Notes under the pieces: model-generated
What the model saw: only the letters and a program-made list of their open reading frames with translations
The model's database searches: none
Told to the model about the DNA's origin: nothing
Translations under genes and position numbers: made by a program
Shown here: piece after piece, positions 36,291 through 47,122 of the stretch
Numbering within the stretch: the stretch's first letter is position 1
Layout of the letters: each line of letters opens with the position of its first letter
Source: Mesorhabditis belari
Taxonomy: Eukaryota; Nematoda; Chromadorea; Rhabditida; Rhabditidae
Reading direction: 5' to 3'
Length of the DNA: 64,000 nucleotides
Assembly: GCA_958450365.1 (NCBI GenBank)
Contig: CAUEEP010000743.1
Span: forward strand, 3,092,001 to 3,156,000

Positions 36291-36721
36291 ATTGACAATA
36301 GAGAAGTTTGAAAAGTTTTCTGTAAAACAAAAGAAAAAAAAGAGGTAAATGTGTTTGAGTTTCATTGCTTAAATTTGAGGGAAATAAAGCAAACAAAGAA
36401 AAAAGAATTGAAAAGAATTGAAAAGAATGAAAAAGAATTAAAAAGAAATGAAAAGAATTGAAAGCTAAAGCTAGGAAATTGCATAAAACAAACTGAATGA
36501 ACGAGTCGACATTCTGATTTCAAGGAAAAATCTTTTTCTATTAAGTGAAAACTAGAATTTTCGTTTAGATCTTTAGATTAACAATTTCTAGAAAACGGAT
36601 CCGGATATAAATATAAATATGGATATAAATAAATACGGATATAAATATGGCTTAATATATTTATAAATATGGCTTAATGGCTCCATATAAAGCTTAATAT
36701 TTTCGATTTCAATCGTTAATA

Positions 36722-36792
36722 GGCCAGATGGCCGACCGGTTAGAAGTCTTGTCTTTTAAGCCGAAGGTCGAGGGTTCAATCACGCTGGCAAG
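36722..36792 (+). pseudogene. tRNA-like sequence
   Basis: GCCAG at the start pairs with CTGGC at the end. ATGGCCGACCGGTTAGAAG resembles a type II D arm, CTTTTAA could be an anticodon loop, and GGGTTCAATC a B box. The T stem is imperfect, so it is probably a pseudogene. Confidence 0.45.
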
Positions 36793-36799
36793 ATAAAAA

Positions 36800-37480
36800 T
36801 GTTTCTTTTTCCCACCAAGTGGGTTTTTTCTTTCACAACATTTGGGTAATAGGGATAATAGGGGTAACGGCCGCAGTGCCATAAAAATTGTGTATTTAGA
36901 CCGTTATGTCTTATTATGTAATAGAAGAATTCGATTCGGAAAAGGCTCAATCACAAAACCGAAGGTCATTTTGTTTTGATGAAGCGATCGATGCTTGCAC
37001 AAAAAGAATGACAACGGGTTTAAAAGTTGTGCAAAATTGTAAAGACTGTCCAAAAACAAACGTTTTCAAACCGAAATCCCTTAGAATTTGTGATGGCTAA
37101 AGGTTTTTAATGGCTTAGAAAATGGTTTGGTATCATAGTAAATCGCTTGTACTCTAATATGATATGATAATCAGACATTTTAATGATAATTTATTATGAT
37201 AATCAGACATTGTCTAGCTTTCGGCAAAGTTTCATCCCGATCTAATCACTGGACTTCAAGCAGAAGGCTTTTATTTGAAACTAATCGATTCTGATCTAGG
37301 CCACATCGCATAACAAGTGTTTTTGTTTTTGGAATTTCTCAAAGTCTAATGTTTTTTATGTAGAACTTTTAAAATATTGTCTATTAAGCGGTAAGTTTTT
37401 ATCTTGTTTTGAATAAAAGTTAAGCCATAAACAAAAGAGCGAAAAAAAAAGTGATTTACAAAATAGATTCTCTAGAAAAT
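36800..37480. other. spacer, no gene seen
   Basis: AT-rich. The open frame at 36906-37100 has no recognisable domain, no clear splice partners and lies between repeats. Part (37205-37260) matches the repeat next to MITE B (CGGCAAAGTTTCATCCCGAT). Confidence 0.4.
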
Positions 37481-37489
37481 TTTTCAGAA

Positions 37490-38230
37490 AAGAATTCAAG
37501 TCAGAGAGTTTTTTACCAGTATTCTTTATGAATGTCTAGATAAAATCGTCAACTTTCTAACATTACCACATAAACTTTTAGACATTTTAGAATTTGTTTA
37601 TCATAAACAAATTGCAAAGAAAAGCTTTCTGTGTTTAAGGCCAGCCATTAGATCGGGATGAAACTTTGCCCAAAGCTAAGCAATGCTTGTCCAAAGTTGT
37701 CCGTGCAATTATTGGGTTGGTGAATTGAAAACTGCGGGCTATTGTCATATGTGACAGTTTGAGCACTTTCTTCAAAAGAAACCCATTTTGGTGTCAATGG
37801 AAAAGTTGTAGAGAATCAAAAATGAAGCCTATATCCAAATTTTCGGAACGATTCAAAAACTGGTTTTCAAGAAATGCCAAATTTACGAATTTTCACAAAA
37901 CTTGCATTTTAAGCGAAACTACTAAGTGTATCTTTTTGGAAATTTGGCTATAAGCCTCATTTTTGATTCTCTACAACTTTTCTATTGACACCAAAATGGG
38001 TTTCTTTTGAAGAAAGTGCTCAAACTGAAACATCTCCAGTTCTCCACTTTTGAGTCTCACACTTGTCTCACACACAAACCAAAATCCTACCACGAAAGAA
38101 GAATCCGCAAATTGCCTGTAAAATGGGCAGAAGTCGTCAATAATAATGGAAATTATTTGGAGTGAATTGATGGTTTTATGTTGGATAAATTTTAGTTCAA
38201 AGTCCGTCAGTTTTCAATTGACCAGCCCAA
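37490..38230 (-). mobile_element. inverted copy of the MITE B region, with MITE copy C
   Basis: 37712-38230 is copy C, flanked by TA at 37710-37711 and 38231-38232, in opposite orientation to A and B. The adjoining 37490-37710 repeats 33142-33345 inversely (TTCTTTATGAATGTCTAGAT). Together they form an inverted duplication of about 740 bases, 4.4 kb apart. Confidence 0.82.
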
Positions 38231-38664
38231 TATCATATTAAATTATCATTAAAATTTCTAAAAAGTTGCTTTGCTTTGATAAAACAAAAAGTAGTATCAA
38301 GAATTAGAATATCAAGTACTATCAAGTATTATCAAGTACTCAATTTAATATACTCATAAGATTTTGAAGGAACGATGAATATCCCCATCATGTATACTCT
38401 TTTCATATATTAAATGTTAAATAAAATGTTTTCATATGTAAAAGATATACCCTTTTTTGCATAAATTATTTATTTTTTCCTGAGAATTTTTAATTCTTTG
38501 TGCTTTTATGATTTGAAGAAAGTCCAAAGAGTTTAAAATTCGCCGCTTTCCAAGTATTTCGCGTTTTCTAAACGAAATAATTAGTTTAAAAAAGACTTTA
38601 ATATATAAACTGATATAAAATGTTAAAAATTAACTTGTTATATAAATTAAATTGCTATTTTTGT

Positions 38665-41600
38665 TTACATTAAATCAACCTTTTGCTGCATCCAGCCACA
38701 TGGATTGTAGGTGGAACCAAACCAGTATGGCGTTGTTACCCAATCATCTCTTCTCGTGGATGACTGATCCGAAATTCTAGAAGAAAGCTTTATTCAACTA
38801 TCAAAAGTCAATAGATTAATAGATTAGTAATTTAACACATTGACGACCGCGCATCTTTTGCAAAACGGGATCAAACTGAATAACCAAATCCTAGAAATTT
38901 GCATATAAGGCTTTAAAAGACGAGTCATTCTTAGCTATGATCCTCAAAGTACCTTATAGACCATGGCACTTTCAGGATCTGGACTCATTCTTAGATAAGA
39001 TCCTCAAAGTAACCTATAGACCATGATACTTCGAGGATCTGGACACATTCCTAGATAAGATCCTCAAAGTAACCTATAGACCATGGTACTTCCAGGATTT
39101 TCGGTTATTCTTAGCTTTAGACTTTAGCATCCGAATCTGGCCTTAAATTTAGGCCAACAAGCTCCAAATAGTTTATTTTCACAGTTTTAATTATTTTATT
39201 TATATACGCTAATTTCTAGTAGTTAACTTCTCGATTAACTTCTTGATTAACTTCTTGATTAACTTCTCGATTAACTTCTCCAAATATAGGAACTAAATAG
39301 GAACTAAAAATCTATGCTATAGGTTCCCGGATCAGAATTTCCTTTAGAATTGTTTTGAGCCTTCAAAAAAATTATTAGTTACCTTAGGAAAACCGGTTTA
39401 ATTACCCAAGTCTCGACTTCATATCCGGGCAGTGTGCCAGACGTCGTTTTTTTCCTACAAGCGACACGAAAATAACATACAAATTCTCCTTTAGAAAACG
39501 CTTTTTTCAGAAAATTCAAAAATACTCTTTTTCAAATCTTCTTTGTGTTCCAACACTTGATTTTTGGAGCTACTTCATTAAAGTATCTGAAACTATTAGA
39601 AAATATTTTTTGCAAAATGTTCTCGCTCCAGGGGAGTCGAACCAACAACTCCCTATTGGAGCCTCAGATTGACCCCGTATGCCTTAGACAACTCGGCCAT
39701 GGAATCCGAGGTAACACCCGGTTCTTCCACTTTTTACGAAAAATAACACAACTTCCTAATAAAACTAACGTCGGATTCGGAAAGAGGACTCAAAATTACA
39801 GGCTCTTGCAAATTTTGAGCTCATTTGGCCTAGCCATTCACGAGAAACAGCCGTGACTCAGCATTGAGCAATGGCCAAACGGGGCGACCAGATTGAGTAC
39901 GTGGTCCAAAGGAAGGTGACCGCATGAGTCACGTGGTCCAGGTACGTGACTCAGCATTGAGTCACGTGGTCCAAACGGGTAGCCAAGCGTGACTCAGCAT
40001 TGAGTCACGTGGTTCAAACGGGTAGCCAAGCGTGACTCAGCATTGAGTCACGCGGTCGTCTATGTGTTAAATTAATATAGATATATGCATAGAATGTAAT
40101 TTACCCTCGAGTTGAGAAGACGGATGCTCGGAGAGCGGAAGTCGGAGCTGGCTTACCCGGAGCAACGGTCCACCAAGTTGGGCCTATAGAAAAATCTCCT
40201 ACAAAAGATTGGCTTTTATTTTTCCAGTATTGAAGAAGCTGAAATAATCCCCCTTGAAGTGAAACTTTTTACCATTTGGCGACTTAGAAGTCCACGGTTG
40301 CCAGCTAGTCGCCGATGGGTCAGCACTAGGACACGGAGTGTTAGTCCACGAGTCTTGCGTGGTCCACCCATTTTGTGTCGTTCTGCCCCAGGCAGTAGTC
40401 CAAGGATTTCTCTAAAAAGAAATAAAGAAATCTTCAAACTTCAAATAAAGAAATGAAATATAATCTTAGCTACCGTCGTGGGTGTTGGCCAATTTGTGAC
40501 GGGTTGAGGCTGAAATTTACAGTTTTGAGTTGAAGTTATAATGTTTAATGATACTTGTACTTGTACTTGTACTTGTTAACTTACCGTGGTCCCAATGTTG
40601 GCCTGGGGTTTCTGGCAAACGAAGCAATTCTGTTCGGCACAAGAGCCATTATTCGCCCATCGAGCTCCATTTTCTACATCCATAAACGCGCAATCAGGCG
40701 AGGTTGAGCTCGAGTCCGGGAATCCTAGGGTTTAGAAAATAAAGTTCATTAAAAGATAGGTCTTTTAGGCAAGGTCAAAGCTCATGTTTAGATTCTGGTT
40801 GGTTCAGGGACAAAACTGTAGTAAATCCAAGCCAGAACTGGGGAAAGATAGTCAAAATATGGATTCTAGCCTGGTTTTACAATAATACTTATGAATAGAA
40901 TAGTACTTATGAATAGAATAGTACTTATGAATAGAATAGTACTTATGTAGGACTATTCATTATAGTACTTATGAAATAATATTCATTATAGTACTTATGA
41001 AGTACTATTCATTATAGTACTTATGTAGGGCTATTCGTTTTACTATTGTGCTAACAAAATCAATAACGTTTTGCTTTCTAATACCCGATTTCCAGCTCTG
41101 AAAGTCGAACGTCGATTTGTCCAACCAAGCCCACGGGTAATCCGAGTCTCTTCGAGATCCACGAGTGCTAAAAATCATTTTCAAAAGCTTTCAAAAATCT
41201 TTCTACTTTTTCTTTGCAAAATCACCGAAACGATTTGCGCCAATCCAATAGCGACATTGAGTGAAAACTGTTTGCGCGGTGGCTGAAATTGATTGTAAAT
41301 GATTTGCGAAGATTTTTTTACCACCTAATACTTGTTGATTCTGAAAACCATTGTGAACAGAAACGAGGTGTCCACCCTGTTTCCCACAGAAGATCTCTGC
41401 CTCGAAATAGTCGACTTTTGAGGTATACGCCTGAAGATTCTTTTCTTATGCTGAGAATCAGAAGAAAAAACGATCAAATAAAATCGCATTGCTCTTTAGC
41501 TGACTGTCGAATCGATTGGAGCTATTCATTAATACTTTCTATACTTTGATTAAAGACTGGAGCATTTTGTTAAAAGATGGGATCCCATAAGATGGGTTTA

Positions 41601-41804
41601 AACCTTTTTAAACCCATAAGATGGATTTAAAAAGGTTTACTGTAGTAGAAAAAAAAGCTTTGTTCGATCAACCTTGATACACTGATTCGATTCGAAATAT
41701 TCCTCCCATCCCTGAGTGCAAACTGGTGTATCTTCAACTTTCCCAACGTAAATTTTCGCATACAATGGCAAAGCTAAGGCAAAAAGCCCCAAATAGAGGA
41801 GCAT
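38665..41804 (-). CDS. secreted C-type lectin-like protein with W/T/P-rich tail
   Basis: Extracellular protein of 325 aa. Minus exons: 41673-41804, 41322-41430, 41207-41282, 41085-41167, 40585-40724, 40474-40509, 40273-40411, 40105-40183, 39383-39454, 38665-38776, all in phase. A signal peptide (MLLYLGLFALALPLYA) is followed by one C-type lectin domain: VCTQGWEEYFESNQCIK, the first helix (YFEAEIFCGKQGGHLVSVHN), YWIGANRF, WAWLDKSTFDFQSW, then CAFMDVENGARWANNGSC and NCFVCQ. The four canonical cysteines are present, but the QPD/EPN and WND calcium-sugar motifs are not (WANN instead), so sugar binding is doubtful. After residue 165 comes a low-complexity tail rich in Trp, Thr, Pro and Asn (NPWTTAWGRTTQNGWTT), likely an O-glycosylated linker, ending in a short cysteine-poor segment. 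Intron 3 is only about 39 bases. Confidence 0.92.
38930..39115. repeat. 60-bp tandem repeat
   Basis: Three copies containing GATCCTCAAAGTAACCTATA and GACCATGGTACTTC lie in the last intron of the lectin gene. Confidence 0.8.
39628..39706 (-). pseudogene. tRNA-like sequence
   Basis: The minus strand has ATGGCCGAGTTGTCTAAGGC (Leu/Ser-type D arm) and GGTTCGACTCCCC (B box). The stems only partly pair. It lies in intron 9 of the lectin gene. Confidence 0.45.
39845..40060. repeat. GTGACTCAGCATTGAGTCAC repeats
   Basis: A 40-45 bp unit centred on GTGACTCAGCATTGAGTCAC, itself a hairpin, recurs about five times in lectin intron 8. TGACTCA is the core AP-1/bZIP binding site, so the array carries many such sites; no function is shown. 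Confidence 0.8.
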
Positions 41805-42316
41805 TGTCGTGAAAGTTTTTCGATTTTAATTGAATAGAAAATATGTTTTACACAAAATTCCGTCTCTTTCTGCTTATTTTTGTGATAAGCGCTTGTCATC
41901 AAAATTTCCCTCACAAAACCACACCCTGAGAAATTCTCCTTCAAATAATCGCTTCAAATAATCGCATCATTTTCCTTTAATCTCCTCTACTTTCTTTCTC
42001 TTTTCAGTAGATCTGTGCCCACTTTTTGCTGAATTTTGCTGAATTTTGCTGAATTTCACTCTTTTCAATCATTTATTTGATAAAAATGAGCGCTATTTAC
42101 AAGAAAATCGAAAAAAAAAAGGATGAGTTCACAATGTACAAAAATACCCGATAAAGTAAAAGAAGAAAAAAAATTCGTCATAAAATCTAGAGAAGAACTT
42201 TGTTGAGTTGAACAAAAAAAACTGGCAGCTTGCTCTCACGGAGGGTACTCGTCGATTTCACGCTGTAAAATTCGATTTTCTTCACGATTTTTGAATAATC
42301 TATCCTTAAAATCAAG

Positions 42317-42538
42317 TACCGTATTTTCTCTAATAGTAGTGCACCCCGGCGAGCCGAGTTGGTGACGATTTTACGGTTTCCAAGCTTTTGCGGAAGCTCA
42401 ACACTCTAAACCCCCACAAGATCTAATCATAAGTTACATTTTCCGACCCCAAATCGATAGGTTCTGTTAAGCGGTTCTCGAGATTTCGAGGAATTTAGGT
42501 GACGCTCATGGTGCACTACTATTAGAGGCAATACGATA
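42317..42538. mobile_element. MITE, uninterrupted copy
   Basis: Ends TACCGTATTTTCTCTAATAG and an inverse ACTATTAGAGGCAATACGATA. About 220 bases matching both halves of the outer element at 31276-31820. It lies between the lectin and MSP genes. Confidence 0.82.
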
Positions 42539-43251
42539 TTTACTGTAAATATCTGAGAATCTTAAAGAAATTCGAGTTTTTCCTTTGATCAATTTTGTTT
42601 CTTAAATGATTTTGAGAAATTTGAGTTTTGAGAAATTTCAGAGTTGAGAAATTCTCAAAAATTCCCTCAACCTACATCACTATTGTGCCACTAAAATAGC
42701 CACTAAAAAGTTACCTAACTACCTAGTTACCTAACTCTGGCAGCCTAAAAATTGGAAAAATATCGAGGAAATCGGTGCGCCTTCATTCTATTTCGCGCCC
42801 CAAATCATTTATTGTTTTGTAGCTTGTTAGCTGAGTATCCTGTGTTAAAGCCTATATAAGGCAACTGTTGTTCATTTTGTTTTTTGTTATCTTTCATTTT
42901 CTTTCTGCTTTCCTCTCATTGTGTGAAAGTTGTGTCCTAATTAGAACGAAATTGTTTTTGTTTTTTATCGTCGCTTTTGTCGATCAATTGTCGATCAATT
43001 CAATTGTCGATCTTGTGTGAAAATTGCTCAAGTGAGAGCCCAAAGATTCCAAGTCAGTCGGCTATTGAATAAAGTGTTTTTAGTACAAGTGAGATCAGAT
43101 ATCTGGAAACAAGAAATAACGTGTCTTGTGTGGAGAGTACCAAGCACGCGAACAATATTTCTTTACAACTATTCTTATCTACTTTCTTTTTTTTCAAAGA
43201 AATTCGTTTAAAAGCTTAAAGATTTAGTATCTATCGAAAGATTTTTGTGTT
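42539..43251. other. spacer with a TATA-like motif
   Basis: CCTATATAAGG at about 42849 followed by CTTTCATT-type pyrimidine stretches could be a plus-strand promoter, but the only open frame downstream (43017-43211) has no domain. Otherwise nothing seen. Confidence 0.3.
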
Positions 43252-45883
43252 TTAAAATAAACTGACAGTGATTAGTGGTAGAATCGTTTTCCCGGTGACT
43301 CCCTCAGCTTCAAAAGCTATTCGCGCATCTCTTTCGCCTATCTAAATAAAAAGATTTCTTTTTTAATATTAATATATCTATATGCAATAGTTTAGTATCT
43401 GAAAATGATTTGATTTCTTCTTCCAAACAAAATTAATATCGAATTTCTAGGAGAATTTGATTTGGAAAGGATTTGGAAAGGATTTGGAAAGGAAAGAGAT
43501 TTTCTGAAAGAAAAGCGCTGCTTCAGAGAGAGAGAAATTGTTTTGAACGCAATTCGATGAAATATGTTTAAAATTTTAAAGAATTTATCAGCTATAAGTT
43601 TAGTAATTAGTCTATTAGATAGTAATTTGATTTGTAAATGATTAGTAAATGGTTAGTAAATGATTAGTAAATGATTAGTAAATGATTAGTAAATGATTAG
43701 TAAATGATTAGTAAATGATTAGTAAATGATTAGTAAATGATTAGTAAATGATTAGTAAATGATTAGGAAATGATTTGTAAATGGTTAGTAAATGATTAGT
43801 AAATGATTAGTAAATGATTAGTAAATGATTAGCAAATGATTAGTAAATGATTTGTAATTTGATTAGTAAATGATTAGTAAATGATTAGTAAATGATTAGC
43901 AAATGATTAGTAAATGATTAGTAAATGGTTAGTAAATATCTAGACATGTCTCACCTTTGCTTCTTTAAACATAATGAGTAGTTTATCCTTGCGAATTGGC
44001 CCTTCTAGCCGAACCACCTAAATGTAACAAATACATTTACACGAATAATGTGATACAAACAATAAACAAGCATAACCACTAAGCCCTAATGTATGAATGA
44101 ATAAAGTTGAAGCGAGATTGAACTGACTGAATGATGACCGACTGAAGATAAAAGGCTCTTAGCCAATCGGCTATGATAAAGGCTATGGCAAAGGCTATGG
44201 TAAAGGTTTTCTTCAATCAATAACCTGTAAATCCATGCTCATGCCTGGATCGAGAAATGAGTAGACGGGAGCCACCTTAAAAAGCGCATTGTTGCTACAT
44301 TTCACCTGAAAATTGAACTTTTCATCAAATCCTTTCCCTATCACAACCTTGAACACTAATCGATGAGATCCACAATTTGTAATCACATGTTTAGAGGCAC
44401 CGCCAAAACCAATAAATTCAGCTAGCGGTGGAAAGAGCTTTAACTCAAGCGAAGACAAACTGGGAGATGGTTCTCTAAAAAATTAAGATATTTTTTTAAA
44501 TTAAACACTAAATTGTTTTCCGGAATACTTAGAAAGTTGAGCCCGTGTGAGAATCAAAAAATCCCTGAGAACCTGGGCAAGTTGTTGGAGGAATTCGCGG
44601 CGACTCCATGTGGAGGCGGTGGAGGATGGGGAAATGGGACGAGACTGCTGCCGTGAGAAGAAGTGGACGGTTGAGAGGAGCTCATTGAGCCCGTCCTTAG
44701 CCCAAGCATGCCCTAGCCTCGAGGCCGACACTCGTCCACATCCCTCCCACCACCCATCCTGTGCTTCGATCCGATGTCTACAAGATGTCACCACTATGTC
44801 TACAAGCAATCCTTCTGCCCAAAAGACAAGCAGCCACTAAAAACGTTATCGATGTCGTTAAAGCAAAAGGCTGGTTAAAACAAAAGTCGAAACAAAAGTC
44901 GAAACAAAAGTTTACTATAAAAGTCGAATATTCAAAGCTGTTGAATGCGATGAGGCTCAAGAAAACATGATTTAAAGAAAAAACATCGAGCTGTGGAAGA
45001 GCATGATGAAGGAGGAGTGATTGGTGAACAGGGTTCAGAAGAGAAGAGATACGAAGGAGTCTAAGCGGAAAATGCAGCCTGGGGAAGGGAGAAAGAAAGG
45101 GGATCGATGGAAAGGAGGCACACACTGAGTGACGAATGGACATGGCTCCATGGCTTGTGGGAGAGGCGAAGGCAAACCTCAAGCACTCTTTCCATTTCAT
45201 GCTTTCCCCCATCTGCTTTTCACTTGTCCCTTTCCCCATATTTGAGCAAGCCGTCGACACCATGGCCATAGCCGACGTCTCTCGGGAACACGTTTCCTCA
45301 ACCTCTTTTTTCCAATCCCACTTCACACACTTTCGAATTTTGCAAACAATTGTAATCTTGGAAATTATGAGCTTCTTGTATTGAATAATATAAATGAAAG
45401 AGAAAAAAGATCTTGTAGAGATAATTAAATGCATTAGCTTGAAGAGCAGAGAGAGGAGAAAGGCTCTAAATCTAGACAAGATTGAGTAGATATGGAGAAG
45501 CACTTTGAAATTTAAAATGAATCTAGTATTTTGATACGATGAGCTGCAGCGATGGACTTCTATTCGATAAACCTTTGATAAACATTATCAGATAACAATG
45601 GTACAAGAAAAGCCACTAGTTTTTGTTCTAACTCTAGGTTAAAGTCGCCCTTTTTGCTGCCGATTTTAATAGCTTTTTGTCTTAATTGAAATCTAGAAAC
45701 TTATGCCACTTTATCTTGTTAGAAATCTCTAAAGATTTTAGTATATTACAATGCTCATTTCACGAACCTATTCAGCCCGAGAAACACATTCGGATCAACA
45801 GTGCAATAGCGTCGAATGAGATCCGTGGTGTTGGTGACTCCCGACGATGAGGACCTCGCTTTTCCCTTCTTTTTCGCCACCAT
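43252..45883 (-). CDS. MSP-domain protein
   Basis: Cytosolic immunoglobulin-like protein of 158 aa in the major sperm protein domain family (a nematode-expanded group; other members act as VAP-like adaptors). Minus exons: 45768-45883, 44348-44474, 44225-44305, 43955-44017, 43252-43341; phases close. A basic, Ser-rich N terminus (MVAKKKGKARSSSSG, about 50 residues) precedes the domain. Domain marks: LFPPLAEFIGFGGASKHVIT, CGSHRLVFKVKCSNNALFKV, PVYSFLDPGMSMDLQV and a C-terminal strand ending GKTILPLIT. The intron at 44306-44347 is 42 bases and stays open in frame, so its retention would add 14 residues. Intron 1 (1.3 kb) contains GC-richer islands; intron 4 is mostly satellite. Sperm motility function is not implied: it is longer and more divergent than classic MSPs. 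Confidence 0.9.
43625..43937. repeat. 11-bp intronic satellite
   Basis: TTAGTAAATGA repeated about 27 times with occasional variants, in the last-but-one interval of the MSP-domain gene. Confidence 0.9.
44540..45330. promoter_or_regulatory. GC-richer islands in MSP-gene intron 1
   Basis: Two less AT-rich blocks (44540-44830 and 45000-45330) with long frames open on both strands but no domain or consistent splicing. They resemble the islands near 7.6, 15.5-17.5 and 55 kb. They could be regulatory DNA or unannotated exons. Confidence 0.3.
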
Positions 45884-47122
45884 TCTTGGATTTTTTTTTG
45901 AAAAATTTGAATTTTAAAACGAAAAGATTAATAAAATATAGATAAATGGGGACAAAGTGGGATATTTGTGGGAGTTTCGACGGAAAAACGTTTTGCATTG
46001 TTTGAAATTGCAGGTGAGGAGAATAGGTTGGGGAAAAGTGCAATTATCGCGATTCAGAAGAACTCCCACTAACACACATGGGATATAAATACACATAAAG
46101 GAGGAAAAAAAATGGATGGTGACCCTGGGTAACCCTTTCTTATTCTTGGAAAAACCTTTTGAAACACATAATTACCTACTGGGTTTTTTTTCTTTGAATT
46201 TTTGGTGTTCGGGAAGCTTTGAAGAGCAGAGATTGAGGTGGAATGGGCATATTTGACTTGAATGAACTTGGAGAATTGTATTGAAATTGATTGTCGCTTA
46301 AAAGCTATATTCAAGTGTTTCGATGCTTTGTACGAAAGGAGGTTTACTTGGAAAGATCGGAAGATAAAGATGATTAGGAAATGGAAAGATTGGAAGATAA
46401 AGATGATTAGGAAATGGAAAGATTGGAAGATGAACATGATTAGGAAATGGAAAGATTGGAAGATGAAGATGATTAGAAAATGGAATGATTTCAGATCTTT
46501 CAAGTTATAATCTACTATAATCTATAAAAGTTTTCAAGTTGTTCTTTAATAAAATCAACCCTATGAGATATCTGAAAGCATAAGATTGAGAAAATAAATC
46601 TGTAGCCATCGAGTAGAAGAGTTTTGTTGTGCGTACCTTTCGTGACTCTAAAACCTGGCACATCTGCTGTTTGCCTTTTGATTTGTATTCCAGAAAAGAT
46701 GTGTTTCTACTTTCTAAGCTCAAAGCACATAATAAAAACAATTAATTTTTATAAAACAGAAACGTTTTTTATTCTCTTTCTCTTTGAAGTCTAGCAAAAA
46801 TTTTCTCAAAGTCTGCAAAAATGACTTTTTGTTTTTTGAAATTGAATATTGAAAGAATTTCCATAAAGAATTATAACCTATTTTGTTAATCACATCTTTT
46901 ATCATTGTAAAATCGGAGTGTCTGTCTCAATAACTAGAAAAGAAACACACCCAACACTCTAATCGGCACAACGATAGACTATAAAGACTAGAGATCTCTC
47001 TTTTGTGATCAACAAGACAACCAAATCAACAAGACAATTTAAAGCAAGCACATTTTTCGCTTCGTTCAACTTGATATTTTCATTCTCTTTTTTTGTTTTC
47101 TATTTCATTTGACTTTTAAACA
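45884..47122. other. divergent spacer between MSP-domain gene and nit-1
   Basis: Contains a 30-bp tandem repeat at about 46350-46490 (AAATGGAAAGATTGGAAGAT units), otherwise AT-rich DNA. Both promoters should lie here. No further gene is convincing. Confidence 0.5.

Noticed and set aside
44778..45503. Longest minus-strand open frame (241 codons) as a gene
   Set aside because: It lies in intron 1 of the MSP-domain gene, has hydrophobic and low-complexity stretches, no domain, and the opposite strand is open too; best explained by base composition.
46069..46503. Phe/Ile-rich 144-codon minus frame
   Set aside because: It is the 30-bp tandem repeat read through; no splice context.
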